Of a stretch of DNA of 10,264 bases, positions 1 through 5,998 are shown piece by piece. Within the stretch, counting starts at the first letter, position 1. Each line of letters begins with the position of its first letter. The position numbers were made by a program, and so were the translations under genes. Location of the stretch: NCBI GenBank assembly GCA_002726335.1, contig PBSR01000266.1:1-10264 (forward strand), read 5' to 3'. The notes under the pieces were generated by a model, which ran no database searches, was not told the origin of the DNA, and saw nothing but the letters and a program-made list of their open reading frames with translations. This stretch comes from Gemmatimonadaceae bacterium. GTDB lineage: Bacteria > Latescibacterota > UBA2968 > UBA8231.

Positions 1-824
1 ACCGAGCCCCACGCCATACCAGTCGATGCCAGAGGTTGTGCCGTCGCCGCGGCCGATACGACGGCATTGCCGAGGGCGTTACCGAGCCGTTCGACGTCGT
101 CGAAGGTGGACGTCGCGTGGCGCGGGTTGATGTCCCCCGCCGCACCGTTGACATACATCGCGAAGGCGCTGGTCGCTGCCTCCACCGCGGCACAGGCAGG
201 TCCGGGAAAATCGGCGGAGATGTCGTGGTTGGCGTTACCGAGCACCACGGGATGGCAGGCATGCTGGAACAGGATGGCCCGGCCCCGTGCTGTGTCGAGG
301 GTCACCACATGTGCGTGGGGCGCGACGGGGCCCTCGGGGTTTTCACCGATCACGATGTCACCCGATCGCACCTGGCGGCGGTTGATGCCGATCTGAACTG
401 TGGCGCGGGCATAGCCGAGTTGGGCCTCGGACAAGCTCGCAGCCGCTTCCGCCGCGCACTCGTCCACGGCTGCACAGACCTGGTCGAGGTAGCCTTCGTC
501 CACGTCCCCCATGCCGCGGAAAGGGATCGTCAGCGGTCCGGCGTGGGTGTGGGTGCAGCAGACCATGATCGCCTGCGGGACGGTGTCCGGGAATGCCGCA
601 TGTACGCCCCCTCGGATCTGCTGCACCCGTTGGGGTGTCAGCGCGATGAGGTCGAGACTGATCAGAACGGCGGCTCCCCGATCATCGCTCCAGGCGACGA
701 GCCTGGCGTAGAGGGGATCGTGGATCGAGGTCGCCCCGGAGCGCCGGCCCCAGTATCCACCCATGTGAATGCCCGGTCGCGGGGTGATATCACGCCGCGA
801 CCAACCGGCCTGCAGTCCTGCCAT
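1..824 (-). CDS. Neutral/alkaline ceramidase-family N-terminal domain protein (partial, runs off the left edge)
   Basis: I translated the - strand from the ATG at 824; the frame stays open for 274 codons to the window edge. The product matches the neutral/alkaline non-lysosomal ceramidase family (amidase of zinc type): it opens with AGWSRRDITPRPGIHMGGY (residues 2-24 region), then HDPLYARLV (35-43), THTHAGP (91-97), HACHP (188-192), SADFPG (203-208) and NGAAGDINPR (226-235). His92/His94 and His191 correspond to zinc ligands of the Pseudomonas enzyme. True ceramidases have a nucleophile Ser in GDVSPN; here that position reads Asn233 in GDINPR, so ceramide hydrolysis is doubtful. The domain begins at residue 3 with no signal peptide, so the protein is predicted cytoplasmic, unlike secreted ceramidases. 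It starts 2 bases after the stop of the preceding gene, so the two are probably co-transcribed. The C-terminal half is not visible. Substrate unknown. Confidence 0.88.
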   Translation of the reverse strand, partial: MAGLQAGWSRRDITPRPGIHMGGYWGRRSGATSIHDPLYARLVAWSDDRGAAVLISLDLIALTPQRVQQIRGGVHAAFPDTVPQAIMVCCTHTHAGPLTIPFRGMGDVDEGYLDQVCAAVDECAAEAAASLSEAQLGYARATVQIGINRRQVRSGDIVIGENPEGPVAPHAHVVTLDTARGRAILFQHACHPVVLGNANHDISADFPGPACAAVEAATSAFAMYVNGAAGDINPRHATSTFDDVERLGNALGNAVVSAAATAQPLASTGMAWGS

Positions 825-826
825 GG

Positions 827-1357
827 TCAGTTCTCTGACCCTGGAGATGTGTTCCAGCCTGCGGGCAAGAGCACGAGTTCCACACTGTCGGCGACAGCGT
901 CGTACAACGCCCGCAGATCCGTCGGGGTCAGCCGTACCGCCGAGGTCGATGACGACCAGACGCTGTCGGCGTGAAGGAGCAGGCCGCCGTCAAAGGACAG
1001 AGCACACTCGTCGTCCGCCTCCCGCACCAGGTACTGCTCCCAGTCGAAAGGGCCTGCGGTGATCGATTGGAAGGGCACCGCCCCATACCTGCGCAGTCGC
1101 GCCTGGAGTCGCTGATGTACCTCGCTGTGGCTGTCGATCCGGGCCGCGACCACGGGAAAGTGCCGCAGCAGGGCGGCGCCATGGTGTAATCGCATCTGCC
1201 CGGCGCCGATGTCGAGCAGGAGAAAGGGACGATCGCTGTCGATGTGCTCGATCCAGGCTTCGATGGCGTCGTTCGTCCTCGCCAGCTGCGCCTCTACCCT
1301 CGCCGCAGACCAACCGCAGAGGCTCAGGATCAGCAGCGATGTTCCGTAGACTCCCAT
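827..1357 (-). CDS. Probable catalytically dead L,D-transpeptidase-like (YkuD-fold) exported protein
   Basis: 176 residues with a hydrophobic N-terminus (about residues 3-23) that looks like a signal peptide, so it should be periplasmic. No family is obvious alone, but it lines up with the L,D-transpeptidase encoded just upstream: PFLLLD (44-49) against PYIVID (42-47), LLLHAD (126-131) against IMIHGT, and AVRLTPTDLRALYDAV (140-155) against CVRVEAQDLSYLYENV. In that alignment the active-site THGC becomes S137-T138-S139-A140: the catalytic His and Cys are lost, while the outer His129 and Arg142 remain. The segment between them is 5 residues shorter. I infer a diverged duplicate that kept the fold and lost the chemistry, perhaps a partner or regulator of the active enzyme. 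Its start lies 4 bases past the upstream stop and it ends 2 bases before the ceramidase-like gene, so it belongs to the same transcript. The gene is intact, with no frameshift. Confidence 0.8.
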   Translation of the reverse strand: MGVYGTSLLILSLCGWSAARVEAQLARTNDAIEAWIEHIDSDRPFLLLDIGAGQMRLHHGAALLRHFPVVAARIDSHSEVHQRLQARLRRYGAVPFQSITAGPFDWEQYLVREADDECALSFDGGLLLHADSVWSSSTSAVRLTPTDLRALYDAVADSVELVLLPAGWNTSPGSEN

Positions 1358-1361
1358 AGCT

Positions 1362-1931
1362 TCAGAAGACGTAGACGGGCCAACCGGTCTCGACGTTCTC
1401 GTACAGATAGCTCAGATCCTGCGCCTCGACGCGGACGCACCCGTGGGTGATGCTCTTGCCCAGATTGAGCTCATAGAGGGTGCCGTGGATCATGATGTCC
1501 TTGAGGAAATAGATGGCATAGCTACCGAGAATTCCTCTCTGAAACCGTCGGGGGTCCTCGGCAAACACGGGAATCTCCTCCCCCGCTTCGACAAAGTCCC
1601 ACTCCGGCCGTGTCCAGATGGGATCCTTCACTTTGCGCAGTACCTGGAATCGTCCTTTCGGCGTGCTGAACATCCAGTTGTGCTTGTATCTCTTGGGTCC
1701 CTCGAATCGCCGCGCCGCGCCGGTGGCAGCCACGGCCTGCCGCATGATCTGATGCTCGCTGTCGCGCAGTAGAACGCGGTTGTCCCGTGTATCGATGACG
1801 ATGTAGGGCGTGACCAGCCGTTGCCGGGCAGCCGTCAGCTGTGTCAGCAGCGATCGGTGACGAGCGCCCTCGTCCGCCGCCAGCGGGACGGGGAGGAGGA
1901 GCAGACCGAGAAGGAGAAGCGTCCGGTTCAT
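1362..1931 (-). CDS. L,D-transpeptidase (YkuD domain), exported
   Basis: 189 residues. Residues 1-19 form a classic signal peptide (Arg followed by a Leu-rich core, then LAAD). The YkuD domain runs from about 42 to the C-terminus: PYIVID strand (42-47), STPKGRF (89-95), IMIHGT (146-151) and the active-site block ITHGCVRV (161-168), with nucleophile Cys165, His163, His149 and Arg167 all present. Enzymes of this family act in the periplasm, using a peptidoglycan tetrapeptide as acyl donor to make 3-3 crosslinks or attach proteins to the wall; which of these applies here cannot be read from the sequence. There is no LysM or other wall-binding domain. It heads a three-gene run with the degenerate paralogue and the ceramidase-like gene. 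The ribosome-binding site is weak (GAAAG about 4-5 bases upstream), and a strong hairpin lies only 18 bases before the start codon. Confidence 0.93.
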   Translation of the reverse strand: MNRTLLLLGLLLLPVPLAADEGARHRSLLTQLTAARQRLVTPYIVIDTRDNRVLLRDSEHQIMRQAVAATGAARRFEGPKRYKHNWMFSTPKGRFQVLRKVKDPIWTRPEWDFVEAGEEIPVFAEDPRRFQRGILGSYAIYFLKDIMIHGTLYELNLGKSITHGCVRVEAQDLSYLYENVETGWPVYVF

Positions 1932-1938
1932 CGGCTTT

Positions 1939-1983
1939 CATAAAAGGAACGGCCGGAGAAGGGCAACTCCCTTCCCCGGCCGT
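1939..1983 (-). terminator. Rho-independent terminator of the lipoprotein gene
   Basis: The arms 1949-1963 and 1969-1983 pair over 15 bp around a 5-base loop (1964-1968). The only irregular pair, 1957 with 1975, is A-C on the + strand but becomes a G-U wobble in - strand RNA, which argues that the - strand is the functional direction. On that strand the hairpin is followed by TCCTTTTA (down to about 1940). It lies 57 bases past the lipoprotein stop codon and only 18 bases before the L,D-transpeptidase start, so it may also limit read-through into that gene. Confidence 0.75.
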
Positions 1984-2040
1984 CTTTTGGTTGCGTATCG
2001 CGGCTGCTGTCCGGCCCCCGTGACGGAGGCCGGCGCCGGA

Positions 2041-2682
2041 TCACATCGAATCGCGCATGTACCAGGGCGTGTTGGCTTCCACCAGTTCGTGATACCTGGC
2101 GGTGGCGGTCTCGACACCTGTGGCCACGGCAAGAGCCTTGCCCTTGGCGCCGTTGGCCGAAGAGGTCGCCCCGTCGAAGTCCTCACGCGAGACCGAAGAA
2201 CGGGCAGCGCTGAGATCGGCGTCGGCCGAGTCGAGACTGGACCGCAACTGCTCGATATCCCCCTCGGTGCCCTTGCCCGCAGGAGCGGCGTCGAGGCTTT
2301 CACGAGCTGCCTGAACGGCCGTCGAAGCGTCGGCGATGGCCGATTCGGCGCTGCTCTTGGCGCTGGCCTTGGCCTGCTGCGCCGCTGATGTCGCCCGATC
2401 GGCCTTGGACTTGGCGTCGGCGAGCTTCGGTGCGACGACCTCCCAGTCCTTGAACATCTTCTCCGCCTCGGCGTCGAAGGCTGCCTTGGCGCCGTCGAAG
2501 GCGCTCTGCGCCGACGATAGTTCACTGCTCGCGTACTTCTCGGCGCCGGCGGCGCGGGCACCGGCGAGAGCAGCTTTGGCCGCGTCGAGGTCACCTTGAG
2601 GCGGATCGCCCCCGCAACCAGAGAGAGCGGCGACGGCGAACATGCCCAGGATGACCGGCGCGAGAAACTTTGCCCGCTTCAT
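2041..2682 (-). CDS. Alanine-rich alpha-helical lipoprotein (DUF4398-like)
   Basis: 213 residues. A lipoprotein signal peptide ends in the lipobox LSGC, with Cys23 as the lipidated residue; Gly at +2 favours the outer membrane if Lol sorting applies. The mature part is almost entirely Ala/Ser/Lys/Glu/Asp and predicted helical. It has spaced repeats such as AAKAALAGARAAGAEKYAS (34-52 region) followed by ELSSAQSAFDGAKAAFDAE. This 'helix, gA-x-x-Y-A, helix' layout resembles DUF4398-type lipoproteins. The protein is probably an elongated envelope coiled coil; no enzymatic motif is visible and its role is unknown. It is preceded by a strong ribosome-binding site (GGAGGT, 2688-2693, 5 bases from ATG), its own upstream promoter region and a strong downstream terminator, so it looks monocistronic and well expressed. 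The C-terminus ends in Met, not the Lys that Braun lipoprotein uses for attachment to peptidoglycan. Confidence 0.88.
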   Translation of the reverse strand: MKRAKFLAPVILGMFAVAALSGCGGDPPQGDLDAAKAALAGARAAGAEKYASSELSSAQSAFDGAKAAFDAEAEKMFKDWEVVAPKLADAKSKADRATSAAQQAKASAKSSAESAIADASTAVQAARESLDAAPAGKGTEGDIEQLRSSLDSADADLSAARSSVSREDFDGATSSANGAKGKALAVATGVETATARYHELVEANTPWYMRDSM

Positions 2683-2768
2683 GTATGACCTCCAGCCCTT
2701 GTGCTAAAGAGTACTGTCTTGAAGTGTTGTAAATCGGCTCACAATACTGCACGTAAATGACGGTGGGG

Positions 2769-2798
2769 AAACTACATACTGCCTCAAAGGCTTGTCAA
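2769..2798 (-). promoter_or_regulatory. Candidate sigma70-type promoter for the lipoprotein gene
   Basis: Within the 146-base gap 2683-2828, the - strand carries a perfect TTGACA at 2793-2798, an 18-base spacer and TAGTTT at 2769-2774. The -10 box keeps only the key T, A and final T. Transcription would begin near 2762, giving a leader of about 80 bases. The -35 box overlaps a small inverted repeat (GGCTT/AAGCC) that could instead be a weak terminator for the upstream coiled-coil gene. I see nothing else in this gap. Confidence 0.35.
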
Positions 2799-2828
2799 GC
2801 GAAAAGCCGCGAACGCTGCCGGACAGGG

Positions 2829-3131
2829 TCACTCCTCGGGGGGGAGTCGACTGCCGGAGCGTTGCCTGTCCGTTTCCTCCTTCACCTGCTCGTGCAATTG
2901 ATCGTATTCCTGTCCGAGGGACTCCACCTCGGACCGGGCAGGGTCGAGTTCGGCGCGTGTGGCCTCCAGTTCAGCTTCGGCCGCAGCAAGACGCTGCTGC
3001 AGATCCTGCTTGGCTTCGTCCGCCCTGTCGAGCCGCGGTTCGATGGCCCTTCGGTAGCGCAGGTAGTCGACGACGACCTGAGCAGCAAAGAACACACAGC
3101 CCACGGCCAGCAGCGCGATGACCCATTCCAT
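2829..3131 (-). CDS. Small membrane-anchored coiled-coil protein
   Basis: 100 residues. Residues 2-22 form one hydrophobic membrane segment (WVIALLAVGCVFFAAQVVV). The short basic stretch YLRYRR (23-28) follows it, so by the positive-inside rule the C-terminal part should be cytoplasmic. Residues about 33-90 are charged, with heptad-like spacing (LDRADEAKQDLQQRLAAAEAELEA and on), predicted to be a long coiled coil; the tail is RSGSRLPPEE. No known family is recognised. It starts 3 bases after the zinc-ribbon gene's stop codon, so translation of the two is probably coupled; a GAAGGT about 10 bases before the ATG may serve as ribosome-binding site. It is the last gene of the cassette that begins with the cyclic-nucleotide-binding-domain gene. 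A scaffold or oligomerisation role is a guess from shape alone. The alternative is a divergent phage-shock or division-type accessory protein. Confidence 0.78.
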   Translation of the reverse strand: MEWVIALLAVGCVFFAAQVVVDYLRYRRAIEPRLDRADEAKQDLQQRLAAAEAELEATRAELDPARSEVESLGQEYDQLHEQVKEETDRQRSGSRLPPEE

Positions 3132-3134
3132 CCT

Positions 3135-3359
3135 CTACTGGACCTTCCAGGGTTCGTCCACCAGTTCCTCCGCCACATCCTCTGCCTCGTCATCAGCCGG
3201 GTCGGCGGGATCGTCGTGAATCCAACCGCAGTCAGTACACAGGGGCGACTCAGGATCTCTCCTGGCGCCGCACCCCGGACACTTCTGCCTTTGCGGGATC
3301 AGGTAGAACGCGGCCACGACGACGAGAAGCAGGACGGCGAAGAGGGTGGAGATCAGCAT
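3135..3359 (-). CDS. Small membrane protein with a four-cysteine zinc ribbon
   Basis: 74 residues. Residues 2-21 are a single hydrophobic membrane segment. A compact zinc ribbon follows: CPGCG (Cys27, Cys30) and CTDCG (Cys41, Cys44), 10 residues apart, as in the zinc-ribbon domains common in small bacterial proteins. The rest (49-74) is strongly acidic (DDPADPADDEAEDVAEELVDEP). The basic residues right after the membrane helix (RQK) put the ribbon in the cytoplasm by the positive-inside rule. The function is unknown; such ribbons usually mediate protein or nucleic acid binding, and the acidic tail makes direct nucleic acid binding less likely. The gene lies between the cyclic-nucleotide-domain gene (8 bases away) and the coiled-coil membrane gene (3 bases away) on the same strand, implying one mRNA. 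Confidence 0.82.
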   Translation of the reverse strand: MLISTLFAVLLLVVVAAFYLIPQRQKCPGCGARRDPESPLCTDCGWIHDDPADPADDEAEDVAEELVDEPWKVQ

Positions 3360-3367
3360 TTTACATC

Positions 3368-3823
3368 TCAGGCACCGCTGCTGAGCGCGACGATCTTCGC
3401 ATCGGCCTCACGCAGTCGCAGCGACAGGTTGCGTGAGATATTGAGAATCATCGTCATCTGCACGCGAGGGCTCTGGGTGAAAAAGCCGCTCAGTTGCTTC
3501 TTGGGAAAGGCGAAGATCCGCGTGTCAGTGAGGGCTCGGATATCGGCGGATCTGGGCAGGATATCAATGAGTGACATCTCGCCGAAGAAATCGCCCGGTT
3601 CGTCGAGAGTGGCCAGCGGGATACGTCTGCCTCCCGCCTCGCGTTCTACCTGGACACTGCCCTGTTCGAGGACGAACAGGCAATCGCTGGCTGTCCCTTC
3701 GCGCACGATGACCTCACCACCGGCGTGCTCCCGGCGCTCGCCCAGGGCCAACAGGGCCTGCAGTTCTTCGTCTGCGAGACCTACCAGCAACGGCGACAGG
3801 CTGAGGGTGGAATTCTCCGTCAT
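3368..3823 (-). CDS. Stand-alone cyclic nucleotide-binding domain protein
   Basis: 151 residues, nearly all one cNMP-binding (CAP-family) domain, about residues 10-125. The beta-roll is visible (GGEVIVREGTASDCLFVLEQGSVQV, 35-59 region), followed by the phosphate-binding cassette: GDFFGEMSLID (77-87) and PRSADIRA (90-97). Glu82 and Arg91 are the residues that in CAP-family domains contact the ribose and cyclic phosphate; both are present, so the pocket looks competent for cAMP or cGMP. The remaining ~25 residues form a helix (ISRNLSLRLREADAKIVAL). There is no DNA-binding helix-turn-helix and no signal peptide, so it is a cytoplasmic sensor or adaptor, not a CRP/FNR-type regulator. It leads a cassette with two small membrane proteins that may be its partners (inference). 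No downstream alternative ATG fits the domain, so I keep the start at 3823, although this leaves almost no 5' leader behind the predicted promoter. Confidence 0.9.
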   Translation of the reverse strand: MTENSTLSLSPLLVGLADEELQALLALGERREHAGGEVIVREGTASDCLFVLEQGSVQVEREAGGRRIPLATLDEPGDFFGEMSLIDILPRSADIRALTDTRIFAFPKKQLSGFFTQSPRVQMTMILNISRNLSLRLREADAKIVALSSGA

Positions 3824-3830
3824 CGGTCCG

Positions 3831-3860
3831 AATATAGCCGGCTCCGAGCTCGATCGTCAA
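3831..3860 (-). promoter_or_regulatory. Sigma70-like promoter of the cNMP-domain cassette, probably leaderless
   Basis: On the - strand TTGACG (3855-3860) is followed by an 18-base spacer and TATATT (3831-3836), five of six consensus bases in each box. The end of the -10 box is only 7 bases from the ATG at 3823, so transcription should begin at or beside the start codon, with no Shine-Dalgarno leader. The spacer contains the palindrome AGCCGGCT (3836-3843). The rest of the gap 3824-3907 shows no convincing terminator after the phosphodiesterase gene. Confidence 0.65.
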
Positions 3861-3907
3861 GCGAGAAACCACGCGCAACCGCTTTAGAATCTTGCACTTG
3901 GAGCGAT

Positions 3908-4762
3908 TCACCCGGGGCGTCGACCACGGCTCACCTTGCGGATTTGCCGACGTCGACGCCAGCGGCTCGGCTTGAGACGCTGACGTCGTCCCATGGGCAC
4001 CAGGATCGCCCCCTCCCGCTCCAGTTCCTCGAGCACGCGATTCAGCCTCTCCGGATGGTTCGTGGCCACGCCCTGGACACCCATCTGGATCACGTCCCGC
4101 AGAATCGCTTCCTCGTCCACCGTCCACGTCCACACGGAGACGCCACGCTTGCGCATCTCCTCGAAGAAGGGGGGCGTCAGCGCCGCCTGCCAGACATTGA
4201 GGATATTGGCCCCCACGGCGAGCACTTCCCGGGCGACGCGGCGGGCGCGCATACGCGAGGGTGAGGTGGGCAGATTGCCGACGAGAAGCGCCGTGGGAAC
4301 CGACGGATCGACGGCGTTGATACGGCGCACCGTCTCCGGGGAGAAGGACTGGACGACGATCTGGTCGACTACATCCACTTCATGGGCCACGCTCAGCACC
4401 CGTTCAGCCAGCCAGTCGGACTTGATCTCGACCACGGCGAGTGCCCGGTGCCGAATAAGGTCGAATACCTCCTGCAGGGTGGGAACCCGTTCACCGGAAA
4501 ACCCTGGGCCGAACCACTGACCGGCGTCGGCCTGGCGCAGCTGGGCGAAGGTCCATTCGTCCACCGGACCTTCGCGGTCCGTCGTGCGGTCGATGGTGGG
4601 ATCGTGCATGACGACGACGACGCCGTCGCGGGTGGCTCGCACATCGAGCTCGACGGCATCGACGCCGAGCTGGATGGCCTGCTCGAAAGCGGCCAGCGTG
4701 TTCTCCGGTGCCAGGCCCGAACCGGACGCGCCCCGATGAGCGATGCGAACAGGATGAATCAC
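3908..4762 (-). CDS. Glycerophosphodiester phosphodiesterase (GDPD family)
   Basis: 284 residues, no signal peptide, so cytoplasmic. The family hydrolyses glycerophosphodiesters, releasing sn-glycerol 3-phosphate and an alcohol in phospholipid turnover. The TIM-barrel motifs are all present: HRG (9-11) with PENT (19-22), ELD (38-40), MHD (52-54), VEIK (111-114) and the C-terminal VWTWTVD (about 214-220) followed by GVQGVATNHPE. His9, Glu38, Asp40, His53 and Glu112 match the catalytic and metal-binding positions. The start is GTG at 4762; this frame is closed upstream by the apgM stop codon six codons earlier, leaving no better start, so translation probably follows from apgM. Odd point: after the barrel there is a very basic tail of about 27 residues (RRQRLKPSRWRRRRQIRKVS and on), not a normal part of the family; it may bind membrane phospholipid or nucleic acid. 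It is probably the last gene of the recJ operon. Confidence 0.93.
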   Translation of the reverse strand: MIHPVRIAHRGASGSGLAPENTLAAFEQAIQLGVDAVELDVRATRDGVVVVMHDPTIDRTTDREGPVDEWTFAQLRQADAGQWFGPGFSGERVPTLQEVFDLIRHRALAVVEIKSDWLAERVLSVAHEVDVVDQIVVQSFSPETVRRINAVDPSVPTALLVGNLPTSPSRMRARRVAREVLAVGANILNVWQAALTPPFFEEMRKRGVSVWTWTVDEEAILRDVIQMGVQGVATNHPERLNRVLEELEREGAILVPMGRRQRLKPSRWRRRRQIRKVSRGRRPG

Positions 4763-4780
4763 TTTGTCTGCTTCAGCTTC

Positions 4781-5998
4781 TCAGGCGCCGAACTTGGCCA
4801 GACGTCCGGCGTGGGCCAGGGCCAGCGCCATCAGCGACGACGACGGGATCTGTCCGAGTGTACCCGCCGTGCAGCTGCGTTCGGTCAACTGTGCACCCGG
4901 GAGTGGAATGCTGCGATCGCTGGCGATCACCGTGGGTACCGGGTGCCAGCTGTGACTGCCCATCACGGCAGGCGTGGAGTGATCACCGGTGACGATGAGG
5001 ACATCCGGCTCCAACTCGAGGATACGTGGGATACGGGCGTCGACCTCTTCGAGCAGGTGCACCTTCTTGTCGAAGTCTCCGTCTTCTCCGGCACTGTCGG
5101 TCTTCTTCACGTGTACGTAGTAGAAGTCCTCCGAGGCATCGGCCCGCCAGCGCTGCTGCAGAAGGTCGAGTTCGACATCCACGTCCCAGTCCGTTTCAGG
5201 CGTGTCCATGCCGACGACGCTGGCGATGCCGCGGTACATCGGATACCCGGCGATGCCCACCGGATTCAGTCCGTACACCTGCTGCATGGAGGGCAGTTCG
5301 GGATAGCGGCCAAAGCCGCGGATCAGCACCATGTTCGCCGGCGACTGCGATTGGAGAATCTCTCCCACCTGACCGAGAAAGAGGTTGGCCACCTCGACCA
5401 TGCGCTGATCGCCGGCGCCCGCTGCCTGCAGGGGTACCGGTGGCAGGCCGGTCACCTGCGGGTCCGAGTCGGTGACACCGTCAGACAGACCTTCACCACG
5501 GAAGATGACGGCGGCACGGTATTCCATCTCCGCCGCCACGGTCACCTCGACGCCGGGAATCGAGACCTGCTTCAGCATACCACAGAGCTCTGCTCCCACC
5601 TCGGTCGGGATACGCCCGGCACGGCGGTCGGTGACATTCCCGTCATCGCCAACCGTGCAGAAATTGAGTCGGGCGGCAACATCTCCCGGTTTGAAATCGA
5701 GTCCCAGACCGAGTCCGGACAGGGCGCCACGACCGATATTCGTCGTCCAAGGATCATAACCGAACAGGGCGATGTGAGCCGGACCGCTCCCGGGAGTGAA
5801 ACCGGGACCGAGGGGCGAGATCAGCCCGCTGCTGCCACGGGCACACAGTGCATCGAGATGCGGCAGGTTGGCGGTCTCCAGTTCGCTGCGCCCGGTTGCG
5901 GCCCGCGGCAGGCCGCCCAGACCATCGATGACGAGCATGACGATCCTGGCGTCACTGTCGGCGACGAACAGGTTGCGCGTGTAGTCGGAACTGATCAT
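4781..5998 (-). CDS. apgM: 2,3-bisphosphoglycerate-independent phosphoglycerate mutase, archaeal type
   Basis: 405 residues, the usual length for this family. It interconverts 3- and 2-phosphoglycerate in glycolysis/gluconeogenesis in the cytoplasm and belongs to the alkaline phosphatase superfamily. Visible motifs are LVIDGLGG (23-30, metal-binding Asp25), TPGSGPAHIALFGYDP (68-83, with Ser71 as the phosphoserine nucleophile), HVKKTDSAGEDGD (296-308), VTGDHSTPAVMGSHSWHPVP (336-355) and a C-terminal helix. All metal-binding motifs are intact, so I expect an active enzyme. I start it at the ATG at 5998, which overlaps the recJ stop as TGATG; a TTG one codon upstream (6001) is the alternative. 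GGAGGGG at 6007-6013 serves either. Translational coupling to recJ is likely. The pairing has no obvious metabolic logic and may only reflect operon packing. Confidence 0.95.
   Translation of the reverse strand: MISSDYTRNLFVADSDARIVMLVIDGLGGLPRAATGRSELETANLPHLDALCARGSSGLISPLGPGFTPGSGPAHIALFGYDPWTTNIGRGALSGLGLGLDFKPGDVAARLNFCTVGDDGNVTDRRAGRIPTEVGAELCGMLKQVSIPGVEVTVAAEMEYRAAVIFRGEGLSDGVTDSDPQVTGLPPVPLQAAGAGDQRMVEVANLFLGQVGEILQSQSPANMVLIRGFGRYPELPSMQQVYGLNPVGIAGYPMYRGIASVVGMDTPETDWDVDVELDLLQQRWRADASEDFYYVHVKKTDSAGEDGDFDKKVHLLEEVDARIPRILELEPDVLIVTGDHSTPAVMGSHSWHPVPTVIASDRSIPLPGAQLTERSCTAGTLGQIPSSSLMALALAHAGRLAKFGA

Noticed and set aside
36..974. 312-codon open frame on the + strand
   Set aside because: Antisense to the ceramidase-family gene, whose conserved motifs (THTHAGP, GAAGDINP) are only on the - strand.
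1522..1941. Alternative start at the ATG at 1941, just upstream of the L,D-transpeptidase start
   Set aside because: It is out of frame with the YkuD domain and yields an Arg/Ser/Pro-rich product with no signal peptide or motif.
1362..2682. Lipoprotein plus L,D-transpeptidase as a Braun-lipoprotein attachment pair
   Set aside because: The lipoprotein ends in Met rather than Lys, is far longer than Lpp, and is separated from the transpeptidase by a strong terminator. The idea is attractive but unsupported.
3368..3823. CRP/FNR-type transcription regulator
   Set aside because: The protein stops about 25 residues after the cNMP-binding domain; there is no helix-turn-helix, so it cannot be a classic DNA-binding regulator.
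2757..3887. 376-codon open frame on the + strand
   Set aside because: Antisense to the three-gene cNMP cassette, whose products show membrane helices, paired cysteines and a complete cNMP-binding cassette on the - strand.
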